From NCBI RefSeq assembly GCF_000367365.1, contig NZ_BARF01000081.1, positions 1-64,000 of the forward strand: a stretch of DNA of 64,000 nucleotides, read 5' to 3'. The stretch comes from Streptomyces prunicolor NBRC 13075. GTDB lineage: Bacteria; Actinomycetota; Actinomycetes; Streptomycetales; Streptomycetaceae. Below, in pieces: positions 1-7,523 of the stretch. The notes under the pieces are model-generated. The model saw nothing but the letters and a program-made list of their open reading frames with translations, did no database searches and was not told the DNA's origin. The position numbers and the translations under genes were made by a program. Positions within the stretch are counted from its first letter, which is position 1, and every line of letters starts with the position of its first letter.

Positions 1-226
1 GAGGCCGAGGCCGAAGCCGAGCCTGAGGCCGAAGCCGAAGCCGAAGCCGAGGTCGAGGCCGAAGCCGAGCCTGAGGCCGAAGCCGAAGCCGAGGTCGAGG
101 CCGAAGCCGAGCCTGAGGCCGAAGCCGAAGCCGAAGCCGAAGCCGAGCCTGAGGCCGAAGCCGAAGCCGAAGCCGAGGCCGAAGCCGAGCCTGAGGCCGA
201 AGCCGAGCCCGACGCCGAGGCCAAGG
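1..226 (+). repeat. Glu-Ala(-Pro/Val) codon tandem repeat
   Basis: Degenerate tandem repeat of GAGGCCGAAGCC-type hexamers interrupted periodically by CCT or GTC codons, so that blocks of about 30 to 60 bp recur. It lies wholly inside the open frame that starts before the window and encodes a Glu-Ala tract with occasional Pro and Val. The array is not a CRISPR because it has no unique spacers. It is likely to vary in length by slippage or recombination. Confidence 0.85.
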
Positions 227-765
227 GTGAAACCACCGGGACCGGACGCACGCCCACGGCGAAGAAGAAGCCCGACGGAGCAGGCGCATCGCGCAAGCGT
301 CGCCCGCAGTACGGCCCAGTTCAGCAAGAGGTCTGGAATAGCTTCATTGACTCCCAAGTGCACTCACGCAACTGGGACTCACAGGGGGTCAACCTCATCC
401 CTGGTCTGTGGACTCTTCTGCGCTCCCGCATGGGGCGGGACCGGAAGTCCTCAGGGCGACCCACCCTGAACCTGGGGCACTACCTCGACGCCGCGTTGCG
501 TACGGCCCCACTTGACCAAGATGAACTGGTCGCAATGGCGGACAAGATCGAAGAAGAGCAGATGGGGCTACCGAAGGGCAAGAAGACGACTCTCAGCCTC
601 AGCCCCGCAGCCATCGAGAACGTCGGCGACATTCTGCAACTGCTGGAGGAAGTCGGGTATGCCCGCAAGGGCAAGGCTGTGGTCTCGGCCTTGGTCCAGC
701 AGCTACTCCGAGCCTTGGAGGCCGAAGGGCCGCTGCCGAAGCCTGAGATGCCACCGCTGATCTGA
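1..765 (+). CDS. C-terminal part of Glu/Ala-rich protein, possible plasmid partition/DNA-binding protein
   Basis: The frame is open from the first base and ends at TGA 763-765; the start lies outside the window. The visible 254 residues are an EA-repeat tract (about 1-77), a basic linker (KGETTGTGRTPTAKKKPD and following, with RKRRPQYG), and a folded C-terminal part of about 150 residues. The last 60 residues (KKTTLSLSPAAIENVGDILQ onward) look like a short strand followed by two helices, similar in pattern to ribbon-helix-helix or ParB-type DNA-binding tails, but I do not recognise a family. An acidic repeat plus basic DNA-binding end next to a replication-type gene fits a partition adaptor; this is inference. 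A strong terminator follows 13 bases after the stop. Confidence 0.7.
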   Translation, partial: EAEAEAEPEAEAEAEAEVEAEAEPEAEAEAEVEAEAEPEAEAEAEAEAEPEAEAEAEAEAEAEPEAEAEPDAEAKGETTGTGRTPTAKKKPDGAGASRKRRPQYGPVQQEVWNSFIDSQVHSRNWDSQGVNLIPGLWTLLRSRMGRDRKSSGRPTLNLGHYLDAALRTAPLDQDELVAMADKIEEEQMGLPKGKKTTLSLSPAAIENVGDILQLLEEVGYARKGKAVVSALVQQLLRALEAEGPLPKPEMPPLI

Positions 766-778
766 TCTCGTCGATCTG

Positions 779-808
779 AAGGCCGCCCCCTACCAAGGGG
801 GCGGCCTT
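779..808 (+). terminator. Rho-independent-like terminator
   Basis: Perfect 12-bp inverted repeat (AAGGCCGCCCCC / GGGGGCGGCCTT) with a 6-base loop, beginning 13 bases downstream of the stop codon at 765 and followed by TCCTCGTTT. It would end transcription of the Glu/Ala-rich gene. Confidence 0.8.
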
Positions 809-1049
809 CCTCGTTTGCTGGCGCGACACGCGCGGCACGCTCATCGTTCTTCCCTCAAATCCTCATGGTGGCAGACCAGTTTCTACGCGAACGTCTCGAC
901 GACCTAGACGTCACGTGCCACTGTCGGGCGGCTGGGCCCTGTCACGAGCCACAGGCCCACCTCGCCCCGCCGACGCCTCCGCCGACCTCTGCGACGCGCG
1001 TGAAGTGAGGCTCCCAATGACTCTCAAAGCAACCTTGACCAGGTAGTTA

Positions 1050-1129
1050 TATCGATCCATGTTGCTTGGACTATCACTAAGTGGCTATCGATCAGCCGTC
1101 CTTGCTTCCTACCGATCTACCTACCGATC
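1050..1129 (+). repeat. Four TAYCGATC boxes at multiples of 12 bp (candidate operator or iterons)
   Basis: TATCGATC occurs at 1050 and 1086, TACCGATC at 1110 and 1122; the last two sit in exact 10-bp repeats CCTACCGATC 12 bp apart. Start-to-start distances are 36, 24 and 12, all multiples of 12. The boxes sit in the most AT-rich stretch of the 494-bp gap between 766 and 1259, upstream of a regulator and a candidate replication gene. The gap otherwise holds the terminator and the promoter described separately; I see no gene in it. Confidence 0.5.
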
Positions 1130-1213
1130 AAACGCCCCTGCGTCCGGCGCACCCTTCCACGGGCACACCCCGCTACGCATCTATACCCCTGACAGGGTAA
1201 TAACTTTGGAACT

Positions 1214-1242
1214 TGCGGTAGGGTGACGGGGTCAGCTAAATA
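1214..1242 (+). promoter_or_regulatory. Candidate promoter, TTGCGG-17-TAAATA
   Basis: A housekeeping-type pair TTGCGG (1214-1219) and TAAATA (1237-1242) with 17-bp spacing lies 18 bases before the ATG at 1260. The overlapping GGAAC at 1208-1212 could alternatively be an ECF-type -35. The GGAG ribosome site is at 1251-1254. Confidence 0.4.
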
Positions 1243-1259
1243 GCGTCACTGGAGCCCCC

Positions 1260-1802
1260 ATGTCGTTGACAGAACGCCTCAGCGCAAACGCCGTGGCGAC
1301 CGCCGCAGGCTTGGACAGCAACTGGGTCTACAAGGCTGAGGCGAACGGTGTCCTGCCCGAAGAGCACTACGTCTCCGACATCATCGTCATCAAGGTCTAC
1401 CGGCTTCTCTCGACGTTCGTCTGGCCCGACAGGCCAGCTCAGCGCTCGAAGAAGCAAGACCTCGACACGTGGCTCCTTTCGGCACTTCACGCGGCACGGG
1501 ATGCGGTCACGGACCCCACCACCACCCCAGAAACCACTTTGTGGGTCACGCCGACGGGAGTTCGCGTCGCTCACTCTCGCGAAGAGCGCGCGGCCGTTGA
1601 ATCACCGTCACCCGATGGCCAAGAGCCGTCGTTCCTTGACGACCAAGTCGCGCTTCGGCTTCCGATCGGTCGGTGGATCGACGAACTCCCAGCAATCCTC
1701 ACCAGGATCAAGAAGCGCGAGCCCCGGAAGAAGGCGACTCGCGCTTCGGCGTCCACCGGTAGGCGCCGTACGAGCGCCCCGGCCCGCTCCAGCCACCAGT
1801 AG
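1260..1802 (+). CDS. Small putative DNA-binding protein upstream of the replication-type gene
   Basis: 180 residues; ATG preceded by GGAG at 5 bases. The N-terminal 50 residues (LSANAVATAAGLDSNWVYKA) have the helix-turn-helix look of MerR/XRE-like DNA readers, with a following helix KVYRLLSTFVW. The middle is polar, and the C-terminus is strongly basic (RIKKREPRKKATRASASTGR), consistent with nucleic-acid binding. I do not recognise a family. It sits between the TAYCGATC boxes and the 881-aa putative replication protein, so a replication or copy-control role is plausible but inferred. Codon use matches its neighbours. Confidence 0.6.
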   Translation: MSLTERLSANAVATAAGLDSNWVYKAEANGVLPEEHYVSDIIVIKVYRLLSTFVWPDRPAQRSKKQDLDTWLLSALHAARDAVTDPTTTPETTLWVTPTGVRVAHSREERAAVESPSPDGQEPSFLDDQVALRLPIGRWIDELPAILTRIKKREPRKKATRASASTGRRRTSAPARSSHQ

Positions 1803-1958
1803 GGCCGAGCATCCCAGTTCGGCCAGAACAGCCCACTGGCCCGGGACTCCACAATCCCGGGCCAGTCACGTCGAGGAGGTGAGCGTTACTCAACATCCCT
1901 AGCTGAATACCTGTCGCATGGCCGGCCTCCCAACCTCCCCAGGCGGTGCCGGTTGGCG

Positions 1959-4598
1959 ATGCGAGTTTCCCTAGAACCTCCTCGACTGGAGCACATCATA
2001 GCTACCCGTCCGAGGGCTGGCGCAGTCGTGCCCGAAGCAGACCGAAATCGTGCGTCCGCCCGTCCACCGGTTCCTCCGTCCTCGTCGTCCTCGACCGCGC
2101 CGCCTGCGTCCCAAGGTGCGGGAGGCCGCGGGGGATCTGTACTCGCTTCCACCGAACCTCTCGTCCTCACGCGGACCATGCGCAGCGCGTTTCTCTCGTC
2201 CGTGCGGACCGTCCTTGATGACCCGCGGCTGGATGGGGTGTGCAACTCCGTGCGCCTCACGTCCGTTTTGCTCATCGCGAAGGCCCCGGTCGCGTCCTCG
2301 CACGTGATCACGATGTCCCGGGACCTGGGCGGATGGCTGGGTTACGGGGTCTCTCATGTGGCTCACACGGTTGTTCCTCTTGTCCGGGCGAGCGGGATCG
2401 CGACATGCGATAGCGCGCGGGACGCCGCTGGTTGGACGCACGCGCTGGACTTCGAGCTGCTGCCGTTGAAGGAAGCACGCGCGCAGCAGGGATTGAACCC
2501 GTTGTCGCTCTTGAACAAACGGGACCTTGCCACGTTGCTGCACTTCTGCGAGGCCGTGTTGTGCCCTGGCTGGGCGCCGAAGGACAAGGCCGCGACGCCA
2601 GCCGGGTTTCTCGCGAAGCGGCGGGGGAGGGGGTCGGCGACCGACCGGTTGGCGATGCTGTTGCTCGCGCTGAATGCTCGTCCGGATGGTTCGGTGCCGA
2701 TGGCTCCGGGCCGTCTTCCCAAGGGCTACAACCGGTCTGAGGCGACGGTGGCCAAGCTGTTGGGCTGCTCCGTCGAGGAGGCCCGTCCGGTGCTGAAGCA
2801 GCTGTTGGCGCTAGAGGGTGTGGCATGGGACCGCCCGGAGCGGTACGGGGAGGATCGACTGCTGGTGCCGGCGATCCGGGACGCGTACGAGCGTGCTCGG
2901 GCAGCGTCGAAGCCTGCGCCCGCGCCGCAGGTTGACGATGCGTCGGCTTCACCAGCTCCCGCGGCCCCCCAGGAACCGGATGCCGGGTGCGCGCGGTGCG
3001 GTGAGGAGGGGGAGTGCGAGGGCCTAGTCCTGGCCGGGGATGGCTGGGCGCAGCTGAGCTTCGAGGATGTTCCGGTCGAGGTTCCTGTTGCATGTGGGGT
3101 TCAGGAGACGGATCTCGACGCATCGTCACAGGTAGATGCGGGTTTTGACGGTGGATCAGGGGAGGCCGTTGGTGCAGGCCCCCACGCGGCCCACTCACCT
3201 GTGGTCTCTCTCTGTACTTCTTCTACCGGTGATCTGGACTGTTTTTCCGGCTCTGCCGTCTTGGGTGAGGACCCGCTGCGGGAATGCGCGGGCGCGGACG
3301 GGGATCTCCCGGAGACGACGGAAGTTCTTGCCGGTGCGGCTGGTGGGACGGGCCCGCTTCGCGGGGAACAGCAAAGCGCGTCGACGAGATCAGGGTGGGA
3401 CCCGCCGGTGCGAACTGGCGGGATCGTTGGGCCGGTTGGGGTGCCGAAGGACCTGACGGTGGCTCTAGCTCCGGTGGCCTGGCTGTGGGCCGGGCTGGGG
3501 CGCGCGTCGACCGGGGCGTGGCTGGCAAAGAACGTTCGTCGGGAGCTGGTGCGGCTGCGCACGTTCGTGGGTGACGGCGAGGGGGTGGCCGAGCGTCGGC
3601 TGGCTGAGCGGCTCAAGCGACGGCTGGCCCGGCAGCGGACCCCGGTGCAGGACTTGGCGGCGTGGCTGATCCGGCGGGGGCTGCCGCAGGACAGCGGGTG
3701 CTGGTCGAACCTGTGCGACGACGGGATCCGCATCGACTCCGGTGGCACCTGCCCCAGTTGCGACTGTCTCATCGGTGATCGACGTGGCCTGCGCCAGATC
3801 GTGGCCACCGAGGTTGCGGCCCAGCACCCGCACGTGGCTGCGGGGGAGTGGCGTGGGGTCTACGAGGACGCGCTGCGCGCGAAGTTCGACTACCAGAGCG
3901 CGATTGATGCGGTGCGCCGGGAACGGGCGGCCGAACGTCAGGTTGCCTTCCACGCGGCGATCGAAGAGCAGAGGGCGCAGCTGGCGGAGGAGGAGGTGCG
4001 GCGGGCGGCACGGCCGTGTGAGGACTGCGGTCGCGCCGAGGCTGCCGGGCTGTGCCCGGTGTGCTCGCTGCGCCGGTCCACGAAGGCCTTGGTCGACCAG
4101 GCGGTCGACATTGCCGTGGCCGTACGGGCTGACGTCGACGATCCGCAGGCGGTGGCCATGCTGACCGCACAGGTCGCCGAGGACACGTGGGTGGTCGTAA
4201 GGGGCGCCGGGGCGCCGGACGGCGCCGATGATCCGGTGTGCCGGGCGTTCGCCGAGAAGGACCTGGCCACGAAACTTCTCGAACAGCGCAGGCGGCGGGC
4301 GCTTCGGCGGCTGCTGGAGTCCGGGCCGGCCGAGATGGAGGCCGCTCATGTCCGGCGGATGACTCTGCACGGCATGTTCCTGACGGACAAGAACCGCGAG
4401 CGCGCCGAGAAGGCGGCCTCGAAGGCGCGGGAGCGGGTCGCTCACGACCTGTTGCGCGAGTTCCTCGGCGACCTGGCCCGGGTGCGGGCCGCGGCGGTGC
4501 CGCGCGAGAGGCCGCCGGCGTGGAGCGAGCGGTGCCCCGACCTGGCGGCCCGTCCGTTGGACGAGGACACGGTCGCGGTCGGCGCGGGGCTGGCGTGA
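1959..4598 (+). CDS. Putative plasmid replication initiator / winged-helix zinc-cluster protein
   Basis: About 879 residues from ATG 1959 (TTG 1953, closer to AGGCGG at 1941-1946, and ATG 2178 are alternatives; the first 75 residues look disordered). Residues about 75-330 form a conserved-looking helical region containing RLAMLLLALNARPDGSVPMA and SEATVAKLLGCSVEEARPVL, a typical winged-helix/HTH pattern. A long low-complexity acidic linker follows (about 330-510). The C-terminal third carries two cysteine clusters, CWSNLCDD...CPSCDC and CEDCGRAEAAGLCPVC, likely zinc sites, separated by a long charged helix. This arrangement resembles large actinomycete plasmid replication-associated proteins, but no catalytic replicase motif is visible. 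Position after the box array supports a replication or segregation job. Confidence 0.55.
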   Translation: MRVSLEPPRLEHIIATRPRAGAVVPEADRNRASARPPVPPSSSSSTAPPASQGAGGRGGSVLASTEPLVLTRTMRSAFLSSVRTVLDDPRLDGVCNSVRLTSVLLIAKAPVASSHVITMSRDLGGWLGYGVSHVAHTVVPLVRASGIATCDSARDAAGWTHALDFELLPLKEARAQQGLNPLSLLNKRDLATLLHFCEAVLCPGWAPKDKAATPAGFLAKRRGRGSATDRLAMLLLALNARPDGSVPMAPGRLPKGYNRSEATVAKLLGCSVEEARPVLKQLLALEGVAWDRPERYGEDRLLVPAIRDAYERARAASKPAPAPQVDDASASPAPAAPQEPDAGCARCGEEGECEGLVLAGDGWAQLSFEDVPVEVPVACGVQETDLDASSQVDAGFDGGSGEAVGAGPHAAHSPVVSLCTSSTGDLDCFSGSAVLGEDPLRECAGADGDLPETTEVLAGAAGGTGPLRGEQQSASTRSGWDPPVRTGGIVGPVGVPKDLTVALAPVAWLWAGLGRASTGAWLAKNVRRELVRLRTFVGDGEGVAERRLAERLKRRLARQRTPVQDLAAWLIRRGLPQDSGCWSNLCDDGIRIDSGGTCPSCDCLIGDRRGLRQIVATEVAAQHPHVAAGEWRGVYEDALRAKFDYQSAIDAVRRERAAERQVAFHAAIEEQRAQLAEEEVRRAARPCEDCGRAEAAGLCPVCSLRRSTKALVDQAVDIAVAVRADVDDPQAVAMLTAQVAEDTWVVVRGAGAPDGADDPVCRAFAEKDLATKLLEQRRRRALRRLLESGPAEMEAAHVRRMTLHGMFLTDKNRERAEKAASKARERVAHDLLREFLGDLARVRAAAVPRERPPAWSERCPDLAARPLDEDTVAVGAGLA

Positions 4599-4744
4599 TG
4601 CAGTCGGCACCGCACGGAGTCGAACTGCTACGGCTGGCGCGGGTCGTGCCGGCGGTGCTGGGCGGGCGTTGTGCAGGGCTGGCCGTGACCGTCATGGCGC
4701 CGCAGCTATCGCGGTGCGCTGCTCGACGGGGCCCGGTCCTCGCC

Positions 4745-5165
4745 TCAGCTGGTTGCCGCGGGCTCGGCCGGGGCCGGCTGGGTGGCGTGGATCAGCTTGG
4801 AGCGCGCTTCGGCGCGTTCGGCGGCGGCGACCTCGACCTCGCCCCAGAACCGGTGGGTGATCACGAACGCGCTCAGATCCCGGGCGCGTTCCTAGCGAGA
4901 CGTGTATGCCGAGGTGTCCTCGGCGCTCCAGCCGTCGGTCGCGGGGCGGACGGAGGGATACCACTTGGCGGAGTCGTCCCAGCCGTCGTTCGGCTCGACC
5001 GACCAGGGCCGGACCGCATGCATCGTGCGGAGCTCGGCGTGGATCTCGTGCAGCTCCCGCCGGCGTCGAAAAGGTCGTCTGGAAATTCGAAGGCGTTCTG
5101 GTCGGGCTCGTAGGCGGCGGGTCTGACACCGCTCGTGCCGCCACGAGCCCACCGCCACGGGTGTG
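4745..5165 (-). pseudogene. Decayed minus-strand gene with frameshift and in-frame TAG
   Basis: On the minus strand a clearly protein-like sequence runs through broken frames. It starts around YEPDQNAFEFPDDLFD (about 5072-5117), shifts frame near 5070 into RRRELHEIHAELRTMHA and VEPNDGWDDSAKWYPSV, meets an in-frame TAG after DTSAYTSR (4892-4894), and resumes in the same frame as ERARDLSAFVITHRFW and WGEVEVAAAERAEARSKLIH up to a natural TGA at 4745-4747. Plus-strand frames in this 670-bp gap (4599-5267) are not convincing. The most economical reading is one gene of about 140 codons with one frameshift and one nonsense change. Function unknown; sequencing error at the shift cannot be excluded. 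Confidence 0.6.
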
Positions 5166-5267
5166 TGAGGCAGACCACATGCCGGTCGGAAAATTCTTTG
5201 TCGGACGGGCGTCCTGCCGGTGCCGAGGGGTGAACGCTCGTACCGATCAGCAAGGAGTACAACCCCG

Positions 5268-6263
5268 ATGACCATCCACGACGGTGCTCCCTCGGAGCCG
5301 TCCGGCGGAAGCGGCGCTCAGCCGTCGGCCGACCTCGTCGCCTTCCCCCGCTTCCGGGTGGCGCCGCTTCCCGTCCACGTACGGGCCGAACTCGCCGAGG
5401 CCCGGCGCGCGCTCGCTGGCCGCAGGCCTGCCGAGGGCGACTTCGGGACGACGCTGGCGGAGAAGATGTGCTCGATCGCCTTCCTGGGCGGCGTCGCGAA
5501 GCCGGAACCCCGGGAGCGCGGAGCCGACTACATCTGGGTTCAGCAGGTCGACGGGCAGCTGCGGACGCTGGCGGTCCAGGCGAAGTGGTCGCCCTACGAT
5601 GCCGAGGCTGAGCGGGCCCGGCTGGGCGTCTTCGCCGCCCTCAACGCCCGTCGGGCGATCCTCGAGACGCGGACCGTGGACGGGTGGAAGCCGGCGGTCG
5701 CCGAGTTCGCCAGCATGTGGCTCGGTATCGCGCACCCCGACGAGGAGTGGCTGGAGGCGGTATCGACGGCGCTGCTGGGGGACTGGGTGGACCTGTTGGG
5801 CGAGCACCTCGTCGACGACGCCGGCGCGCTCGGCCTGAAGCAGCTGAAGCGGGAGTCGTCCGTGGTGCACCGCCAGTTGCGGCCGCTGTGGCGGCGCAAG
5901 ACGGCCGGCGGCCGTCTCCTGTCGCTCGACCACCCCGTCCCCGGCGGCGGCACGCTCGTCGACGTGCTCGCCGACCGGGCCGCCCCCACGCAGTCCCCGG
6001 GGTTGTGGGAGCCGGAGACGCCGGGCGCGGCGGCCGTGTTCGCCGGCCTGTCGCCCGGCGAGCAGCAGGTGGCCCGCGTCTGGGCGCAGTCCGGGCGGAC
6101 CTCGTGGGCCGAGCTGGCCGGCCTGGGCGGGGTCAGCGCGGCCGAGGCCGACAGCGTCCGCCGTAAGCTCCGCCGCTTGGGGCGCCGTTACGAGCAGCGG
6201 GCGGCGTCCGCCCGCGCCACGTACGGGCGTTCGCAGGACGGGGTCTTCGGGAGCGGGGCGTGA
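5268..6263 (+). CDS. Conserved hypothetical protein with C-terminal HTH-like region
   Basis: 331 residues from ATG 5268, preceded by AAGGAG (5252-5257). An in-frame upstream GTG/ATG extension adds only low-complexity residues, so I prefer this start. The centre (residues 60-250: ADYIWVQQVDGQLRTLAVQA, FAALNARRAILETRTVDGWK) looks like one compact domain I cannot name. The end (SPGEQQVARVWAQSGRTSWA, then AEADSVRRKLRRLGRRYEQR) has the spacing of a sigma-region-4/LuxR-like helix-turn-helix. It overlaps the next small gene by 4 bp and heads a spread-gene cluster, so a plasmid transfer or maintenance function is inferred. Confidence 0.65.
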   Translation: MTIHDGAPSEPSGGSGAQPSADLVAFPRFRVAPLPVHVRAELAEARRALAGRRPAEGDFGTTLAEKMCSIAFLGGVAKPEPRERGADYIWVQQVDGQLRTLAVQAKWSPYDAEAERARLGVFAALNARRAILETRTVDGWKPAVAEFASMWLGIAHPDEEWLEAVSTALLGDWVDLLGEHLVDDAGALGLKQLKRESSVVHRQLRPLWRRKTAGGRLLSLDHPVPGGGTLVDVLADRAAPTQSPGLWEPETPGAAAVFAGLSPGEQQVARVWAQSGRTSWAELAGLGGVSAAEADSVRRKLRRLGRRYEQRAASARATYGRSQDGVFGSGA

Positions 6264-6394
6264 ACCTCCTCGGCCAGGTCGTGGCCGAGTACATCGCGGG
6301 CGTCGCCGCCGCGCTGACGGTCACGGCCGTGGCGTGCCTCGCCCGCAAGAGGCGCAGCCGCCGTATCCGGCCGGGGCGGGAGGACTCGACGTAG
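6260..6394 (+). CDS. 44-aa single-span membrane peptide (spread-cluster type)
   Basis: GTG 6260 overlaps the TGA of the preceding gene (GTGA), which argues for translational coupling. The 44 residues read MNLLGQVVAEYIAGVAAALT then a hydrophobic run to VACLA and a basic tail RKRRSRRIRPGR, i.e. one N-out/C-in membrane helix with a positively charged cytoplasmic end. Streptomyces plasmids commonly encode such small hydrophobic Spd proteins beside spdB; that is the likely class here. It is followed by a strong hairpin. Confidence 0.6.
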   Translation: MNLLGQVVAEYIAGVAAALTVTAVACLARKRRSRRIRPGREDST

Positions 6395-6402
6395 TCGCTG
6401 GT

Positions 6403-6440
6403 CCGCCGGACACCTGTGCGTACGCGATGGTGTCCGGCGG
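6403..6440 (+). terminator. Strong hairpin, likely terminator/attenuator
   Basis: Perfect 12-bp inverted repeat CCGCCGGACACC / GGTGTCCGGCGG with a 14-base loop. It begins 8 bases after the small membrane peptide gene and swallows the upstream ATG (6427) of the DUF402 frame, which favours the later GTG (6490) as that gene's start. Confidence 0.6.
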
Positions 6441-6489
6441 GCGTACCCCGTCCCAGGGGCTGCGCGTTGAGCGTGCGGGGGGTGGTTCG

Positions 6490-7122
6490 GTGGAGTTCTT
6501 CGACGTTGGTCAGACGGTGCAGCGGCGTGATGTTTTCCGCGGACGCGTGTGGAGCGCCCAGGCCCTGCGGGTGGTCGAGGACACGCCCGCGGCCCTGGTC
6601 ACCTGCGCCTGGCCGGGAGCCGGCGTACGGGTGCCCGCGGCGTACGTGCGGGCCCGCCGCGGTGAGACCACGGTCTTGCGCGAGGAGGCGGTGCGGCAAC
6701 TCGCCGCCGGCACCTGGACGCTGAGCGCGGGGGAGTGGCAGGACACGGTGCTGCTGCTGTGGAAGCCGCCCGGTGCGCACTTCAGCGGCGACGCTGACCA
6801 CCGGCTCCTCACCTGGTACATCAACTTCGAACGCCCCAACGTCCGCCGACCCCGCGGCTTCGACACCTTCGACCTGCTCGTCGACCTCCTCGTCGACGCG
6901 GACCTGTCCCGTTGGCGGTGGAAGGACGAGGCCGAATACGCACACGCCCGCCGGCTGGGCATCATCGACGACGTCGAGCACGCGCATGTCGACGCCGCCC
7001 GCGAGGAGGCTCTCGCCCTCCTGGCCGAGCGGGCCGGACCCTTCGCCGAGGCCGACCGGTGGGCGGCCTGGCGCCGCGACCCGGCCTGGCCGACCCCCTC
7101 CTTGCCGTCTCCGCCGCACTGA
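6490..7122 (+). CDS. DUF402 family protein
   Basis: 210 residues from GTG 6490 (VEFFDVGQTVQRRDVFRGRV), the usual beginning of actinobacterial DUF402 proteins; longer in-frame starts run back through a terminator hairpin. The family signature is clear: WYINFERPNVRR, GFDTFDLLVDLLVDADLS, RWRWKDEAEYAHARRLGII, then a C-terminal helix with the DDVEHAHVDAAREEALALL pattern. DUF402 is related to the FAU-1/nucleoside diphosphatase fold that binds RNA or nucleotides with acidic residues; family members act on nucleoside di/triphosphates. Its role on a mobile element is not known. Confidence 0.8.
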   Translation: MEFFDVGQTVQRRDVFRGRVWSAQALRVVEDTPAALVTCAWPGAGVRVPAAYVRARRGETTVLREEAVRQLAAGTWTLSAGEWQDTVLLLWKPPGAHFSGDADHRLLTWYINFERPNVRRPRGFDTFDLLVDLLVDADLSRWRWKDEAEYAHARRLGIIDDVEHAHVDAAREEALALLAERAGPFAEADRWAAWRRDPAWPTPSLPSPPH

Positions 7123-7248
7123 TCCTCGCGGCAGGCGACAGGCGACGCGACACAAGCGGTACCCGCCTCCTACCGTCCGCACGATCAGGGGTCCGGCACG
7201 CCCATCTCCGCACGGGAGATGACCGGGCCCGCCGGAAGGACGACCACC

Positions 7249-7417
7249 ATGTACGTGATCGAAGACGGACGCCGATGTGTTCGAGGCGGTGGCCGGCGCC
7301 CTGCGGCACTTCACCCAGCGTGCCCCGCGAGCCGGTCAGGTCCAGGCCCTCGTCCGGCAGATCCGCCTGGGCGCGCTCGTCGCATGGGACTTCACGGGCC
7401 GCTTGCCCCGCGCGTGA
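7249..7417 (+). pseudogene. Possible small gene with frameshift
   Basis: GGAAGGA at 7233 precedes ATG 7249 (MYVIEDG), but within eight codons the protein-like signal continues in another frame as DVFEAVAGALRHFTQRAPRA and VQALVRQIRLGALVAWDFTG, ending at TGA 7415-7417. Alternatively an intact 46-aa protein starts at GTG 7277. The remainder of 7123-7523 contains only the 26-bp element described separately. Function unknown. Confidence 0.35.
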
Positions 7418-7462
7418 CCCGATCGGGGCCGGCGGTGGTGGAAGCCGCAGCCGGCGGAGGGC

Positions 7463-7488
7463 GCGAAATCTATCCACAGGTGATCCGG
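7463..7488 (+). promoter_or_regulatory. 26-bp conserved upstream element, copy 1 (before spdB)
   Basis: GCGAAATCTATCCACAGG followed by TGATCCGG. One of five near-identical copies in this window, each directly before a transfer-region transcription unit. It ends 35 bases before the spdB GTG. The TATCCACAG core resembles a DnaA box. Confidence 0.65.
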
Positions 7489-7523
7489 GTGACACTCACG
7501 GCTCAACAATGGAAGGAGTCGGT

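Noticed and set aside
1..226. Direct repeats at the left edge as a CRISPR array
   Set aside because: Repeats are contiguous, in frame and encode a Glu-Ala tract; there are no spacers.
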